Source: Bdellovibrionales bacterium (GTDB lineage: Bacteria > Pseudomonadota > Alphaproteobacteria > UBA9219). From it: DNA of 64,000 nucleotides. A program made the translations under genes and the position numbers. This document shows, piece after piece, positions 8,737-16,245 of this stretch (position 1 is its first letter; each line of letters opens with the position of its first letter). The notes under the pieces were generated by a model. The model was not told where the DNA came from. It made no database searches and saw only the letters and a list, made by a program, of their open reading frames with translations. The DNA is taken from contig JBAZRW010000007.1 of assembly GCA_041662785.1 (NCBI GenBank), forward strand, positions 5,100 to 69,099, written 5' to 3'.

Positions 8737-8895
8737 CGTCATCGCGAGGGGGCGTCTTGTCCGGCGTAGCTGCGAAGCAGCGAAGACGGAAGCCCCCGTG
8801 GCGATCCATCTCCTGAACATTTCACCATCATCCCTGTTGCAATGTTCAGGAGATGGACTGCCGCGTCGCCTTTTCAAGGCTCCTCGCAGTGACGG
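8737..8895. repeat. Second-family inverted repeat element
   Basis: The segment begins GTCATCGCGAGG and ends CCTCGCAGTGACGG, with a further internal inverted pair ATCTCCTGAACATT / AATGTTCAGGAGAT near 8810-8855 and GTGGCGATCCAT / ATGGACTGCCGCGTC flanks. This is a different palindromic family from the ATCCCCGC hairpins. It fills much of the 486-base gap between hpnH and the next gene; the rest of that gap (8896-9101) is AT-richer and probably holds the promoter of the following gene. Confidence 0.75.
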
Positions 8896-9101
8896 CGGGT
8901 AGCATCATGGAAATTAAGGGTTCGACGATAAATCTCACGACTGAAAAAGGGGATATTTTTTTCGCAAGTTAAAACAGTAAAATAAGTCGTGAAAGCAGTA
9001 ACCTTTTTCTAAAAGGGACAAAAAACATGCCCCAATTATGTCCCACTATAGCCACACTTATCTGTTCAGATTCATTGTGATCAGAAAAAGGAGGGACTCT
9101 T

Positions 9102-9482
9102 ATGACAGCCGCTATGCCACAAACCGCCGATCAAGTGACGAAGCCCGTTTCTTGCCAAAAGTGCGCCCATGTTGTTCGCCCTTCGCTTGTTTTTCGCGCG
9201 GCAAATTACCTAACTTACAATGATGTCCTCCCCCCTCCCGTCTGCGCGGGTTTTGGCAACGGCATACGCACCAAGAGGGATAAACATTTGGAAACGGACG
9301 AAGGCATACTAAGGACAGTCGTGATCCGCTTAGCGCCCTCTGGCAAAGCGACAACCCGTATTGTCTCCAAGGGCAAACCGCTCTCTTGCAAGGATGCCAA
9401 TTTCGATGGCCAATGCCCTAATTTTGAGCGAAAAAATCTACGCTTTCTTCCCCAAACCCTAAAACTGCTGATTATCGGCTAA
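9102..9482 (+). CDS. Small cysteine-containing hypothetical protein
   Basis: ATG 9102 has a strong ribosome site (AAGGAGGGACTCTT) and opens a 126-residue frame. The protein has a CxxC pair at the N-terminus (SCQKCAH) and a further Cys pair (LSCKDANFDGQCPNFE) towards the C-terminus, which could bind zinc; no named domain is recognised. It is basic overall. It stands alone between a repeat-filled spacer and a bidirectional terminator shared with panB. Confidence 0.6.
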   Translation: MTAAMPQTADQVTKPVSCQKCAHVVRPSLVFRAANYLTYNDVLPPPVCAGFGNGIRTKRDKHLETDEGILRTVVIRLAPSGKATTRIVSKGKPLSCKDANFDGQCPNFERKNLRFLPQTLKLLIIG

Positions 9483-9487
9483 CAAAG

Positions 9488-9519
9488 GGCGGGGGAAGTT
9501 TTTATATCCCCGCTTTTTT
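9488..9519. terminator. Bidirectional terminator between the 126-aa ORF and panB
   Basis: GCGGGG and CCCCGC pair around an AT-rich loop, with a T-run on the plus strand and AAA/TTT on the other side. It overlaps the last codons of panB. The sequence is nearly the same as the terminator after hpnH, suggesting duplication. Confidence 0.65.
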
Positions 9520-10347
9520 CTTGACCTGCGGATAGCAATGAAGGTCGCGGTCGGGGAACGCGCCGCCGCGCACTTCCTTGGCATAGGTCGCGGCGGCCTT
9601 GCTGACCTCTTTGGCCAAATGCGCGTACTGCTTCACGAACTTCGGCTTCGGCCCGCTTTCGCCCAGCAAACCCAGCATATCCTCGGCCACCAGAATCTGC
9701 CCATCGCAATCGGGGGAGCCACCAATGCCGATAGTGGGGATGGCGACGCCCCGCGTGATCTTACGCGCCAACGGCTCTTCCACCGCCTCAATCACCAGCG
9801 AGAAAGCGCCCGCCGCTGTGATCGCCATCGCGTCGTCCATAATCTTTTTGCGCTCGACGTCTTTACGCCCACGAGCGCCATAGCCCCCCAGTACGTTGAC
9901 GGATTGGGGCGTAAGGCCGACATGGCCCATCACGGGGATGCCGCGCTGTGCCAGAAAGGCTACCGTCTCGGCCATCTCAACGCCGCCTTCCAGCTTCACC
10001 GCGCCGCAGCCTGTCTCCTTCATCACGCGGGCACACGCCTCAAACGCAACTTGCGGCGATGTTTGATAAGAACCAAAAGGCATATCGACGACAACCAAAG
10101 CCTTAACCGAGTTTTCGACAACAGCGCGGCCACCTTTAATGACATCCTCCAACACCACGGGCAGCGTGCTTTTATAGCCCATCTGCACCATGCCCATGGA
10201 ATCGCCAATAAGCAGCATATCGACATGCTCATCCAAAAGACGCGCCATCCACGCGTTATAGGCGGTCAGGCACACCAGCTTCTCGCCGCCCTTACGCGCC
10301 GTGAACGCGGGCGCAGTCATACGTTTAACGGTTGCTTGCAGGCTCAT
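9502..10347 (-). CDS. panB: 3-methyl-2-oxobutanoate hydroxymethyltransferase
   Basis: The 281-residue protein is ketopantoate hydroxymethyltransferase, first step of pantothenate synthesis: LTAYNAWMARLLDEH, the metal-binding LLIGDSMGMV, VDMPFGSYQ, VKLEGG, VMGHVGLTPQSVN and the GIGGSPDCDGQILV motif are all present. ATG 10347 has a perfect AAGGAGGTG ribosome site that lies inside the 3' end of hpnG, with which it overlaps by 23 bases, so the two are translated from one transcript. Together with coaX, coaD and birA elsewhere in the window it is one of several cofactor genes. Confidence 0.96.
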   Translation of the reverse strand: MSLQATVKRMTAPAFTARKGGEKLVCLTAYNAWMARLLDEHVDMLLIGDSMGMVQMGYKSTLPVVLEDVIKGGRAVVENSVKALVVVDMPFGSYQTSPQVAFEACARVMKETGCGAVKLEGGVEMAETVAFLAQRGIPVMGHVGLTPQSVNVLGGYGARGRKDVERKKIMDDAMAITAAGAFSLVIEAVEEPLARKITRGVAIPTIGIGGSPDCDGQILVAEDMLGLLGESGPKPKFVKQYAHLAKEVSKAAATYAKEVRGGAFPDRDLHCYPQVKKKAGI

Positions 10348-10996
10348 GATACACCTCCTTCAAAGCTGTAACAGCAAAGCGTAAAGAGCGCATCGCCAAA
10401 AACGTATTGTAGCCAAGGCGCGTTAGATCGAACAACTGCGCGGGCGTTTTCTTGATCGATTGCCACACGGCGCTTGTATCCACGCCGCCCTCGGCGGTGA
10501 GCGGCAACAAGGCCGCAGGCGGTAAATCCATATCAAAGGGGTCACTGACCGCGCGAATAACATTGAACGGGATTCCAGCCTCATGCGCTTGACGCGCAAC
10601 AATATGGCTTTCCATATCCACGGCCATGCACGCGGTGCGGCGATAGATCATCGCCTTATCCTGCGCCCGCGCCGCGATCCGATCGCCGCCCCAAAACGAA
10701 ACGCATAAGGCGCGAGGAAGCTTGTCAACCAAGGATTGATACGCCGCGCCATCGGCCTCCCACGCATCGCCAAGCGCCATCACGCTTGTGCCAAACAGCA
10801 AATCGCCCGCGACCAAATCGGGACTGACCGCGCCGCACAGGCCAAAGCTGATAAGCCGCTGCGCGCCTTGATCGATCATGTGGCTTACAAGAGCTTTGGC
10901 ACGATCATGCCGCGCGCCACTACACCCCACCATCACGTCAGGGATCTTGTCCGCGATCACCGCCTCGCTCTTCATGCCGCACAAGATTCCGATCAT
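10325..10996 (-). CDS. hpnG: Hopanoid-associated phosphorylase
   Basis: The 223-residue protein belongs to the nucleoside phosphorylase fold: GCSGARHDRA, LISFGLCGAVSPDL, ACMAVDMESHIVA with the substrate-binding Met-Glu pair, and FNVIRAVSDPFD. HpnG removes adenine from adenosylhopane in extended hopanoid synthesis, the step after HpnH. It lies 6 bases after the squalene-hopene cyclase stop and overlaps panB, so the operon order is cyclase, hpnG, panB. Confidence 0.9.
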   Translation of the reverse strand: MIGILCGMKSEAVIADKIPDVMVGCSGARHDRAKALVSHMIDQGAQRLISFGLCGAVSPDLVAGDLLFGTSVMALGDAWEADGAAYQSLVDKLPRALCVSFWGGDRIAARAQDKAMIYRRTACMAVDMESHIVARQAHEAGIPFNVIRAVSDPFDMDLPPAALLPLTAEGGVDTSAVWQSIKKTPAQLFDLTRLGYNTFLAMRSLRFAVTALKEVYHEPASNR

Positions 10997-11002
10997 GGCT
11001 GC

Positions 11003-12976
11003 CTACATCCCCACCATAACAGGGCTAACGTTGCCCTGCTTCAAGTTGCGATACCGCGCAAGCGCCCACGCGGGGAAGTACGCCTTATACCCGTGATAGC
11101 TTAGGTAAAACACGCGCGGGAACCCGACAGCGGTATAATAATCCTCTGCCCACGTTCCATCGTCCTTTTGCGTTGAGGCCAAATGCGCCACACCCTGCGC
11201 CACGGCCTGATGATCCACCTCGCCCGCTGCCATAAGCGCGAGCAAAGCCCACGCGGTCTGCGCAGGTGTGGACGGGGCGCCCTCGCCCTTCGGCGTGCCC
11301 GCGTAATAGCTTGCGCCGCTTTCGCCCCAACCGCCATCGGCTTGCTGCCGCGCCAAAAGCCACGCGACCGCGCGGCGAACCATAGGATCCTGATGATCAA
11401 TGCCAATCGCGTTCAGGGCACACAAAACCGACCATGTGCCGTAAATATAATTCGTGCCCCAACGGCCAAACCAGCAGCCTTCTGGCTCTTGATCGCCGCG
11501 CAAATAGGCAATCGCGGAGGCCACCGCCGGATGATCCTTTTTATAACCCAGTTGGCCCAGCATCGACAGGCATCGCGCCGAAACGTCTGCGCTGGGCGGA
11601 TCTAGCAAAGCGCCATGATCGGCAAACGGAATATGGTTCAAATAATAATATGTATTGTCGGCATCGAACGCGCCCCAGCCGCCATTCTTTGATTGAAGGC
11701 CCAGCACCCACTCCACAGCGCGATCAATCACGGCGCGATAGCGATCATGGTCAAGGCGATCCATCGCCATCACGACAACGGCGGTATCGTCCAGATCGGG
11801 ATAATACGCATTATTGTACTGAAAAGCCCAACCGCCAGCCCTCACGTTAGGACGCCATGAGGCCCAATCCCCGACGACATCCAGCACTTGCTTCCCCACC
11901 AGCCAATCGCACGCCTTGATCGCTATCGCCTTATCAAGTCCCGCTTCCTGCACCGCATGCGCCGCCAGTGCCGTATCCCACACGGGCGAAAAACAAGGCT
12001 GGCAATAGGCGCGGCGCTTACCGTCATCGATCACCATCAAATCAATCGCCTTAAGAGCCTGCGCAAACAAAGGGTCATTATGATCAACGCCCAGCCTGTC
12101 CCACATCATAACAGAATTCGCCATGGCGGGGTATATTGCGCCAAGCCCATCAACACCGTTCGCCCGCGTCTTTACCCACGCGGTCGCCTTATCAATTGCT
12201 TTTTGGCGCAAGCCTTTGGGAAAGAACGGCTCGACCAACCGCAACAGCGCATCCACAACGCGAAAAACAGGCACTAAAAAAGAGCCCGAAGGATTTGACT
12301 GCCAATTTTTGACGCTTTGGGGCGGCGTCACGAAAAGCTCGTCAATCGTAATGCCGTCCGGATTCTTCGCCAGCGGCTTGAGGGCGCACAAAACGAGCAA
12401 AGGCACGATCACGGTGCGCGACCAATAGGCAATCTTGTCCAAATGAAAAGGGAACCAGCGCGGCAGCAGCATAATCTCGACAGGCATCACGGGAACGGCC
12501 TTCCACGGAACCGCGCCGAAAAGGGCCATCTGAATGCGCGTGAAAACGTTACTCTTCGCCGCGCCGCCATGCGCCAAAATCGTGCGGCGAGCGTTGATCA
12601 TGTGGCCCGCATAGATATCCTCGCCTGTGCATTTCAAAGCGTAATAGGCCTTGACGCTTGCGCTCATATCAAACGCGCCGCGATGGAACAAAGGCCATCC
12701 GCCATGCTCTTCTTGAATATCGCGCAGGTAAGTCGCCATCCGCTTATGCAAGGCTTTTTGATCGGACGTCAGCCGCCCCAGAAAATGATCCAGTAAAATG
12801 TATTCCGCCGGAATCGTCGCATCGGCTTCCAACGGATAAACCCAGTGGCCGTCTTCTTTCTGCGCAGCAGCCAAAGCCTCAACGCTTCCGCTCAGCGCTT
12901 TTTGCAAAGCGGCATCACCGCCCGCCAAACCACCCGCTACGGAGCCACTCACCCCACCCGTCATTCCTGCCGTCAT
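11003..12976 (-). CDS. shc: Squalene-hopene cyclase
   Basis: From ATG 12976 the protein has 657 residues, the usual length; a frame extension to 13030 looks spurious. The acid-initiating motif is YYPDLDDTAVVVMA (DxDDTA). QW repeats occur as EEHGGWPLF, QSKNGGWGAF, EPEGCWFGRWG and QQADGGWGE. It cyclises squalene to hopene on the inner membrane. The N-terminal 25 residues are Gly/Ala/Ser-rich and probably disordered. GAAGG precedes the start. It heads the hpnG-panB operon; hpnH lies about 2.4 kb away on the opposite strand. Confidence 0.96.
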   Translation of the reverse strand: MTAGMTGGVSGSVAGGLAGGDAALQKALSGSVEALAAAQKEDGHWVYPLEADATIPAEYILLDHFLGRLTSDQKALHKRMATYLRDIQEEHGGWPLFHRGAFDMSASVKAYYALKCTGEDIYAGHMINARRTILAHGGAAKSNVFTRIQMALFGAVPWKAVPVMPVEIMLLPRWFPFHLDKIAYWSRTVIVPLLVLCALKPLAKNPDGITIDELFVTPPQSVKNWQSNPSGSFLVPVFRVVDALLRLVEPFFPKGLRQKAIDKATAWVKTRANGVDGLGAIYPAMANSVMMWDRLGVDHNDPLFAQALKAIDLMVIDDGKRRAYCQPCFSPVWDTALAAHAVQEAGLDKAIAIKACDWLVGKQVLDVVGDWASWRPNVRAGGWAFQYNNAYYPDLDDTAVVVMAMDRLDHDRYRAVIDRAVEWVLGLQSKNGGWGAFDADNTYYYLNHIPFADHGALLDPPSADVSARCLSMLGQLGYKKDHPAVASAIAYLRGDQEPEGCWFGRWGTNYIYGTWSVLCALNAIGIDHQDPMVRRAVAWLLARQQADGGWGESGASYYAGTPKGEGAPSTPAQTAWALLALMAAGEVDHQAVAQGVAHLASTQKDDGTWAEDYYTAVGFPRVFYLSYHGYKAYFPAWALARYRNLKQGNVSPVMVGM

Positions 12977-13078
12977 TTTTTCTAACCTTCTTATTCGGAC
13001 TGCTAAAACAAGGGGTTCGCTATAGCACAAAAGCCCCCGAAAGCCGAATCCTGAATGAAGAATAATTGTGGGGGCTGA

Positions 13079-13219
13079 GGCAAGGCCTCAATTATGTTAG
13101 CTTGCGGCGAAAATGGTGATTTTCGAGAACCGGAGCGCAGCGTACGTTAAAGTACGTGAGCACCGGAAGCGCAGAAAAACGACATTTGCAGCCCAAGATA
13201 ACATAATTGAGGCTTTGCC
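13079..13219. repeat. 141-bp MITE-like element with terminal inverted repeats
   Basis: Both ends read GGCAA(G/A)GCCTCAATTATGTTA inward, giving imperfect terminal inverted repeats of about 27 bases (then CTTGCGGC on one side and CTTGGGCTGC on the other). The middle contains GTACGTTAAAGTACGT and an ACCGGAGCG/CACCGGAAGCGC repeat. There is no coding capacity. It ends one base before the stop codon of the methyltransferase gene at 13220. Confidence 0.75.
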
Positions 13220-14260
13220 TTAATACTTAATGCCATAAAAACGATAGTATTTCAGCCCATGCCCAAGCGCCGCGAGGCGGCGCGACCAAAAATCAACCTC
13301 ACGCACCACAGTGCGCTTTGTATCCACATCCGGCACGTTGGTTCTCATATAGGGAACCAGATCAACAAGACCTGCCAGAATATTATTCTTGTAAAGGGCC
13401 GTCTGATCCTCGGCGATGCGCAGATCATAGCCCATGCCCTTCCATGTTTTGATCAATTCCAACTGCGTTAAAGGCGCCATCGCCTTCTCGCGTTCCAACC
13501 ACTTCACGATAGCGGGCTTCTCCCGCATAGAGGGGTTAAGAACAAAGTCGGTAAAAACAATCTGCCCTCCGCCATTCTTTAAACTGGCATCGACCGCCTT
13601 GAAGAACTTTTCCTTGCCGACGACACGGCAAAAAACTTCGCGCGCAATAATGCAATCATATTTACGGGTCGCGCTATACTCGGCAGGATCATAAAACGTA
13701 ACAGGCGCTTTCTTGCTTTTCGCGGCGGCAATCGACATGATCATCCCACGCTGCGCAAGGGTTTGGTTCGCCTCTAAGCCCGTCACATAGCACTTATAAT
13801 CCTCGGCCAACTTACGCGCCATATCGCCAAGACCCGCCCCCAGATCCAAAACGCTCGCTTCATCATTCAACCCCAACGGCGAGGCCAAAGCGTCGATATA
13901 GGCAGCGCCCCCAGGAAAAGAGCTTCCCGCACCCCACATCACTTCCATAACTTGAATGCGATCCGCCATCCAATCACGGATTTCCTCCGTTGTTTCCGCG
14001 CCGGCCATACCGTCCTGAGCGGGTGGAACGACAAAGTCGGCAATATCAGCGGTACGCGAAACAGGCTTGGCGGGCGTCGAGGCCTTGCGCGAAAACAGCC
14101 CCTTCTTGTCCAAGAAAGAAAAGAGCCCCCCCTGCGCTTTACCGCGCGGCTTCGGATCCTTCCAATAATCACGGGCAAGCCCCAACGCCGCGATACGCAC
14201 GCGAAGCAACCGCGCCTGTAGCACGGGATTTTCAATAAGACTTGCGATAGGATTGCCCAT
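13220..14260 (-). CDS. SAM-dependent methyltransferase, class I
   Basis: From ATG 14260 the protein has 346 residues; a longer frame to 14428 would run into the holin gene and is not preferred. The SAM-binding glycine motif is VLDLGAGLGDMARKLAEDY at about residue 150, followed by the acidic LEANQ and the CIIAREVFCRV region. The N-terminal 100 residues (MGNPIASLIENPVLQARLL) are not a recognised domain. The substrate is unknown. No clear ribosome site is seen at 14260. It lies just downstream of the phage-like holin on the same strand, but looks like a host gene. Confidence 0.75.
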   Translation of the reverse strand: MGNPIASLIENPVLQARLLRVRIAALGLARDYWKDPKPRGKAQGGLFSFLDKKGLFSRKASTPAKPVSRTADIADFVVPPAQDGMAGAETTEEIRDWMADRIQVMEVMWGAGSSFPGGAAYIDALASPLGLNDEASVLDLGAGLGDMARKLAEDYKCYVTGLEANQTLAQRGMIMSIAAAKSKKAPVTFYDPAEYSATRKYDCIIAREVFCRVVGKEKFFKAVDASLKNGGGQIVFTDFVLNPSMREKPAIVKWLEREKAMAPLTQLELIKTWKGMGYDLRIAEDQTALYKNNILAGLVDLVPYMRTNVPDVDTKRTVVREVDFWSRRLAALGHGLKYYRFYGIKY

Positions 14261-14357
14261 GGCAAAGAAAACAGCGGTTGGATCAGTTAAGGGGAAACCC
14301 CGACGATTCTGGCATCCTAAAGCATTAACCACAAGTTGAGAATCAAAAAAAGAGCCC

Positions 14358-14768
14358 TTATTTCTTCTCCGGCCCCTTCCATTTTTCAAAGCTTCTGGCA
14401 CCGGTATAGCCCAAATACCCCATGCCAAACAGATTGATAATGGGTTCTGGCAGGGCCTGCAGCCACGCCTTAAAGCCCTCTGTCACGCTTTTGGCAACTT
14501 CGGGCTCAAAAGCAAACAGCACGCCCATCGGCAGCGAGGCCAGCAACAGGACGTAAATCACGTACATGAACGAAGGCCGTGCGCGGCTTGTCCACGGGTC
14601 GGTGCTTTGCGCCTCGGCCAAAATGGGCGACAGTTGCGCCTGTATCTCTTGCAAGGCTTGCTGCCCCTCTTGCTGCATAAGCTGCAGCTTGGCCTCGGCC
14701 CGCGCCTTTTCATCGGGAATCAACTTATCAAGTAAAGAAAAAATCGGTGTAATAAGAGCTTGCCACAT
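14358..14768 (-). CDS. Phage-type holin (3TM holin family)
   Basis: ATG 14768 (MWQALITPIFSLLDKL) has GGAGG eight bases upstream and gives 136 residues. An N-terminal amphipathic helix and a coiled, Gln-rich stretch (residues 20-55) are followed by two clear membrane segments, one containing FMYVIYVLLLASLPMG and the other near LFGMGYLGYTG. This matches the 3TM holin group of phages and GTA-like clusters, which open the inner membrane for the endolysin. It lies next to the endolysin gene, separated by a heptad palindrome. Confidence 0.8.
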   Translation of the reverse strand: MWQALITPIFSLLDKLIPDEKARAEAKLQLMQQEGQQALQEIQAQLSPILAEAQSTDPWTSRARPSFMYVIYVLLLASLPMGVLFAFEPEVAKSVTEGFKAWLQALPEPIINLFGMGYLGYTGARSFEKWKGPEKK

Positions 14769-14787
14769 CGTGTGCCTCCGTTTGTTT

Positions 14788-14868
14788 AAAAAAAGCATTC
14801 AGCATTCAGGATTCAGCATTTAGGGAAGATAGCTAAATGCTGAATCCTGAATGCTGAATCCTGAATGC
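14788..14868 (-). terminator. Heptad palindrome with T-run between endolysin and holin
   Basis: Read on the minus strand, four GCATTCAG/GATTCAG heptads are followed by a short loop, the complementary heptads (CTGAATCCTGAATGC type) and seven T. The result is a long near-perfect hairpin plus T-run, the shape of an intrinsic terminator. It begins at the endolysin stop codon and ends just before the holin ribosome site, so it would separate the two lysis genes transcriptionally. Confidence 0.75.
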
Positions 14869-15353
14869 TAACGCTTTCGCCATAACGCCCCTTCGGCAGC
14901 GCGGCGGCGGGCAAGGCCGCCCAGTTCCTCGCCATTGCAATGCACCCACCGGTTTAGCTGCGCGGGGACTTGCTCGTACCAACCGCGATTAAGCAACTTC
15001 AAAAGCGTCGATCCATCAAACGCTGCAACACCGACGTTAAAGACAAAACTCACCAACGCGGCAAACTCGTTATCCTCAAGAGGCACTTTGACAAGCCGCG
15101 CAACGGCGCGTTCGAACACGTTCAAATCCTCTAGCAAAAGGCGGTTAGCTTCGGCCTCATCAATCACCATGGTCGGATACGTCGTGCGCGTGTGGCCATA
15201 GCCAATCGTCCACAAGCCTTTGGGACAACGGTAAGCCTTCAAATGCAGGCCTTCATAGTTTTTGATCAGCGTAAGCCCAACCTCGTTAATGCGCCGCGCC
15301 ATCCACGGCATCGCGCCCAGCGCCCTGCCTGTCGTCTCTCCAAGACCTTCCAT
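14868..15353 (-). CDS. Phage-type endolysin (GH24 muramidase)
   Basis: The 161-residue protein carries the lysozyme catalytic triad spaced as E-8-C-5-T in NYEGLHLKAYRCPKGLWTIG, followed by YGHT. In this family the middle residue is Asp or Cys, so the Cys form is normal. It cuts glycan strands of peptidoglycan during lysis. There is no obvious signal peptide, so it should depend on the neighbouring holin. It ends directly at a heptad palindrome. A start a few codons downstream (ATG encoding MPWMARR) is also possible. Confidence 0.9.
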   Translation of the reverse strand: MEGLGETTGRALGAMPWMARRINEVGLTLIKNYEGLHLKAYRCPKGLWTIGYGHTRTTYPTMVIDEAEANRLLLEDLNVFERAVARLVKVPLEDNEFAALVSFVFNVGVAAFDGSTLLKLLNRGWYEQVPAQLNRWVHCNGEELGGLARRRAAEGALWRKR

Positions 15354-15389
15354 AATCGCTCCTTATAAAAATGAGTTAGAAAATAACCC

Positions 15390-15665
15390 CTACTTCTCCC
15401 CGATCCGTTTTTCGATCCGCTCAAGAAGGACGGTCTGGGCGGCGACCCGTTCCTCGATCCGCGCGAGGCGTTGCAAGACCATCCCCGAAGCATCGTCCAC
15501 TTTGGCTACGCTGCCCTCCAGCCGCTCGACCCGCTGCTCGATAAAGGCCTTGTCCCGCGCCTGCGCCGACACCCACCAGATCGCGCCAGAGCCCTGCACC
15601 AAAATCGTGATCAGCACCGCAAGCGGCAGACCGCGAATGATCCCGTCATGCACTTCGAATTTCAT
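15390..15665 (-). CDS. Small membrane-anchored coiled-coil protein of the phage-like cluster
   Basis: ATG 15665 overlaps the stop of the upstream DUF2793 gene as TGATG, which fixes this start (MKFEVHDGIIRGLPLAV). The 91-residue protein has one N-terminal membrane segment (LPLAVLITILVQGSGAIWWV) and then a charged coiled coil with repeated IEERV/LERIEKRI units. Between tail-fibre and endolysin genes such proteins often act in lysis or as spanin-like factors; here that is only positional inference. Confidence 0.65.
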   Translation of the reverse strand: MKFEVHDGIIRGLPLAVLITILVQGSGAIWWVSAQARDKAFIEQRVERLEGSVAKVDDASGMVLQRLARIEERVAAQTVLLERIEKRIGEK

Positions 15666-16006
15666 CACACATACCCCCCCAATAAAGCCCATGCGCTGCC
15701 GTTGTAGGCATAGAACTTGCCATCGGCCTGCGAGAAGGCGAGCCATCCAGCTTTGGGCGCTTTAAATCGCCAGCCAGAGAAATAAAGGGCGACTTGCCCA
15801 GCCTTGCCTTCCCATGCGCCCGTGGGCGAAGGCCCGACGATATAGGCCGCGCCGTCTGCGGGTGAAGCAGGCGGCGCATTGATCACCCTGCTGATAACCG
15901 ATAGTTGCGCCATCACGTCCAGATCGCTGATCGCTTCGTTGTGCGTGATTTCCTTTTGCGCCTGTGAAGCGACCAGATACGGCATGTCCAAATTTGGTGT
16001 TGTCAT
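15665..16006 (-). CDS. DUF2793 tail-associated protein
   Basis: ATG 16006 has GGAGG with ideal spacing and gives 113 residues. The N-terminus (TPNLDMPYLVASQAQKEITH NEA type, then INAPPASPADGAAYIVG) is the hallmark of DUF2793 proteins, found at the end of alphaproteobacterial phage and GTA-like tail operons and thought to belong to the fibre or baseplate. This copy is short and ends soon after the conserved core (WLAFSQADGKFYAYNGSAW). It follows the baseplate gene across a repeat-filled junction. Confidence 0.85.
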   Translation of the reverse strand: MTTPNLDMPYLVASQAQKEITHNEAISDLDVMAQLSVISRVINAPPASPADGAAYIVGPSPTGAWEGKAGQVALYFSGWRFKAPKAGWLAFSQADGKFYAYNGSAWALLGGYV

Positions 16007-16021
16007 GTTTTCCTCCATAAT

Positions 16022-16245
16022 GGTTGTTAAAAAAGGGGTCAGAGTTCAGGGGCTAGCCCCCCCCTTCGTCATCCCCGTGAAGGCGGGGATCCAGAGAACT
16101 GGGCGATAAACTTAAGTGTTGAACCCCCTGGACGCCCGCCTTCGCGGGCATGACGCTAAGGGAAAGTGTCAGCCAACACTTCTTACTCTGAACTCTGAAC
16201 TCTGAACTCTGAACTCTGAACTCTGAACTCTAACCCCTAACCCCT
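16022..16245 (-). repeat. Composite heptad/REP element between baseplate gene and DUF2793 gene
   Basis: Minus-strand order: GGGGTTAG units, AGTTCAG heptads, two REP hairpins (GCCCGCGAAGGCGGGC and CCCCGCCTTCACGGGG), then the complementary CTGAACTCTGACCCC arm and six T. The first heptads lie inside the 3' end of the baseplate gene. Parts of it (ATCCAGAG.ACTGGGC and CCAACACTTCTTACTC) recur in the element at 21.7-22.0 kb. Confidence 0.8.

Noticed and set aside
14260..14428. N-terminal extension of the methyltransferase gene
   Set aside because: It would overlap the holin gene and adds Arg/Lys-rich sequence unlike the rest of the protein.
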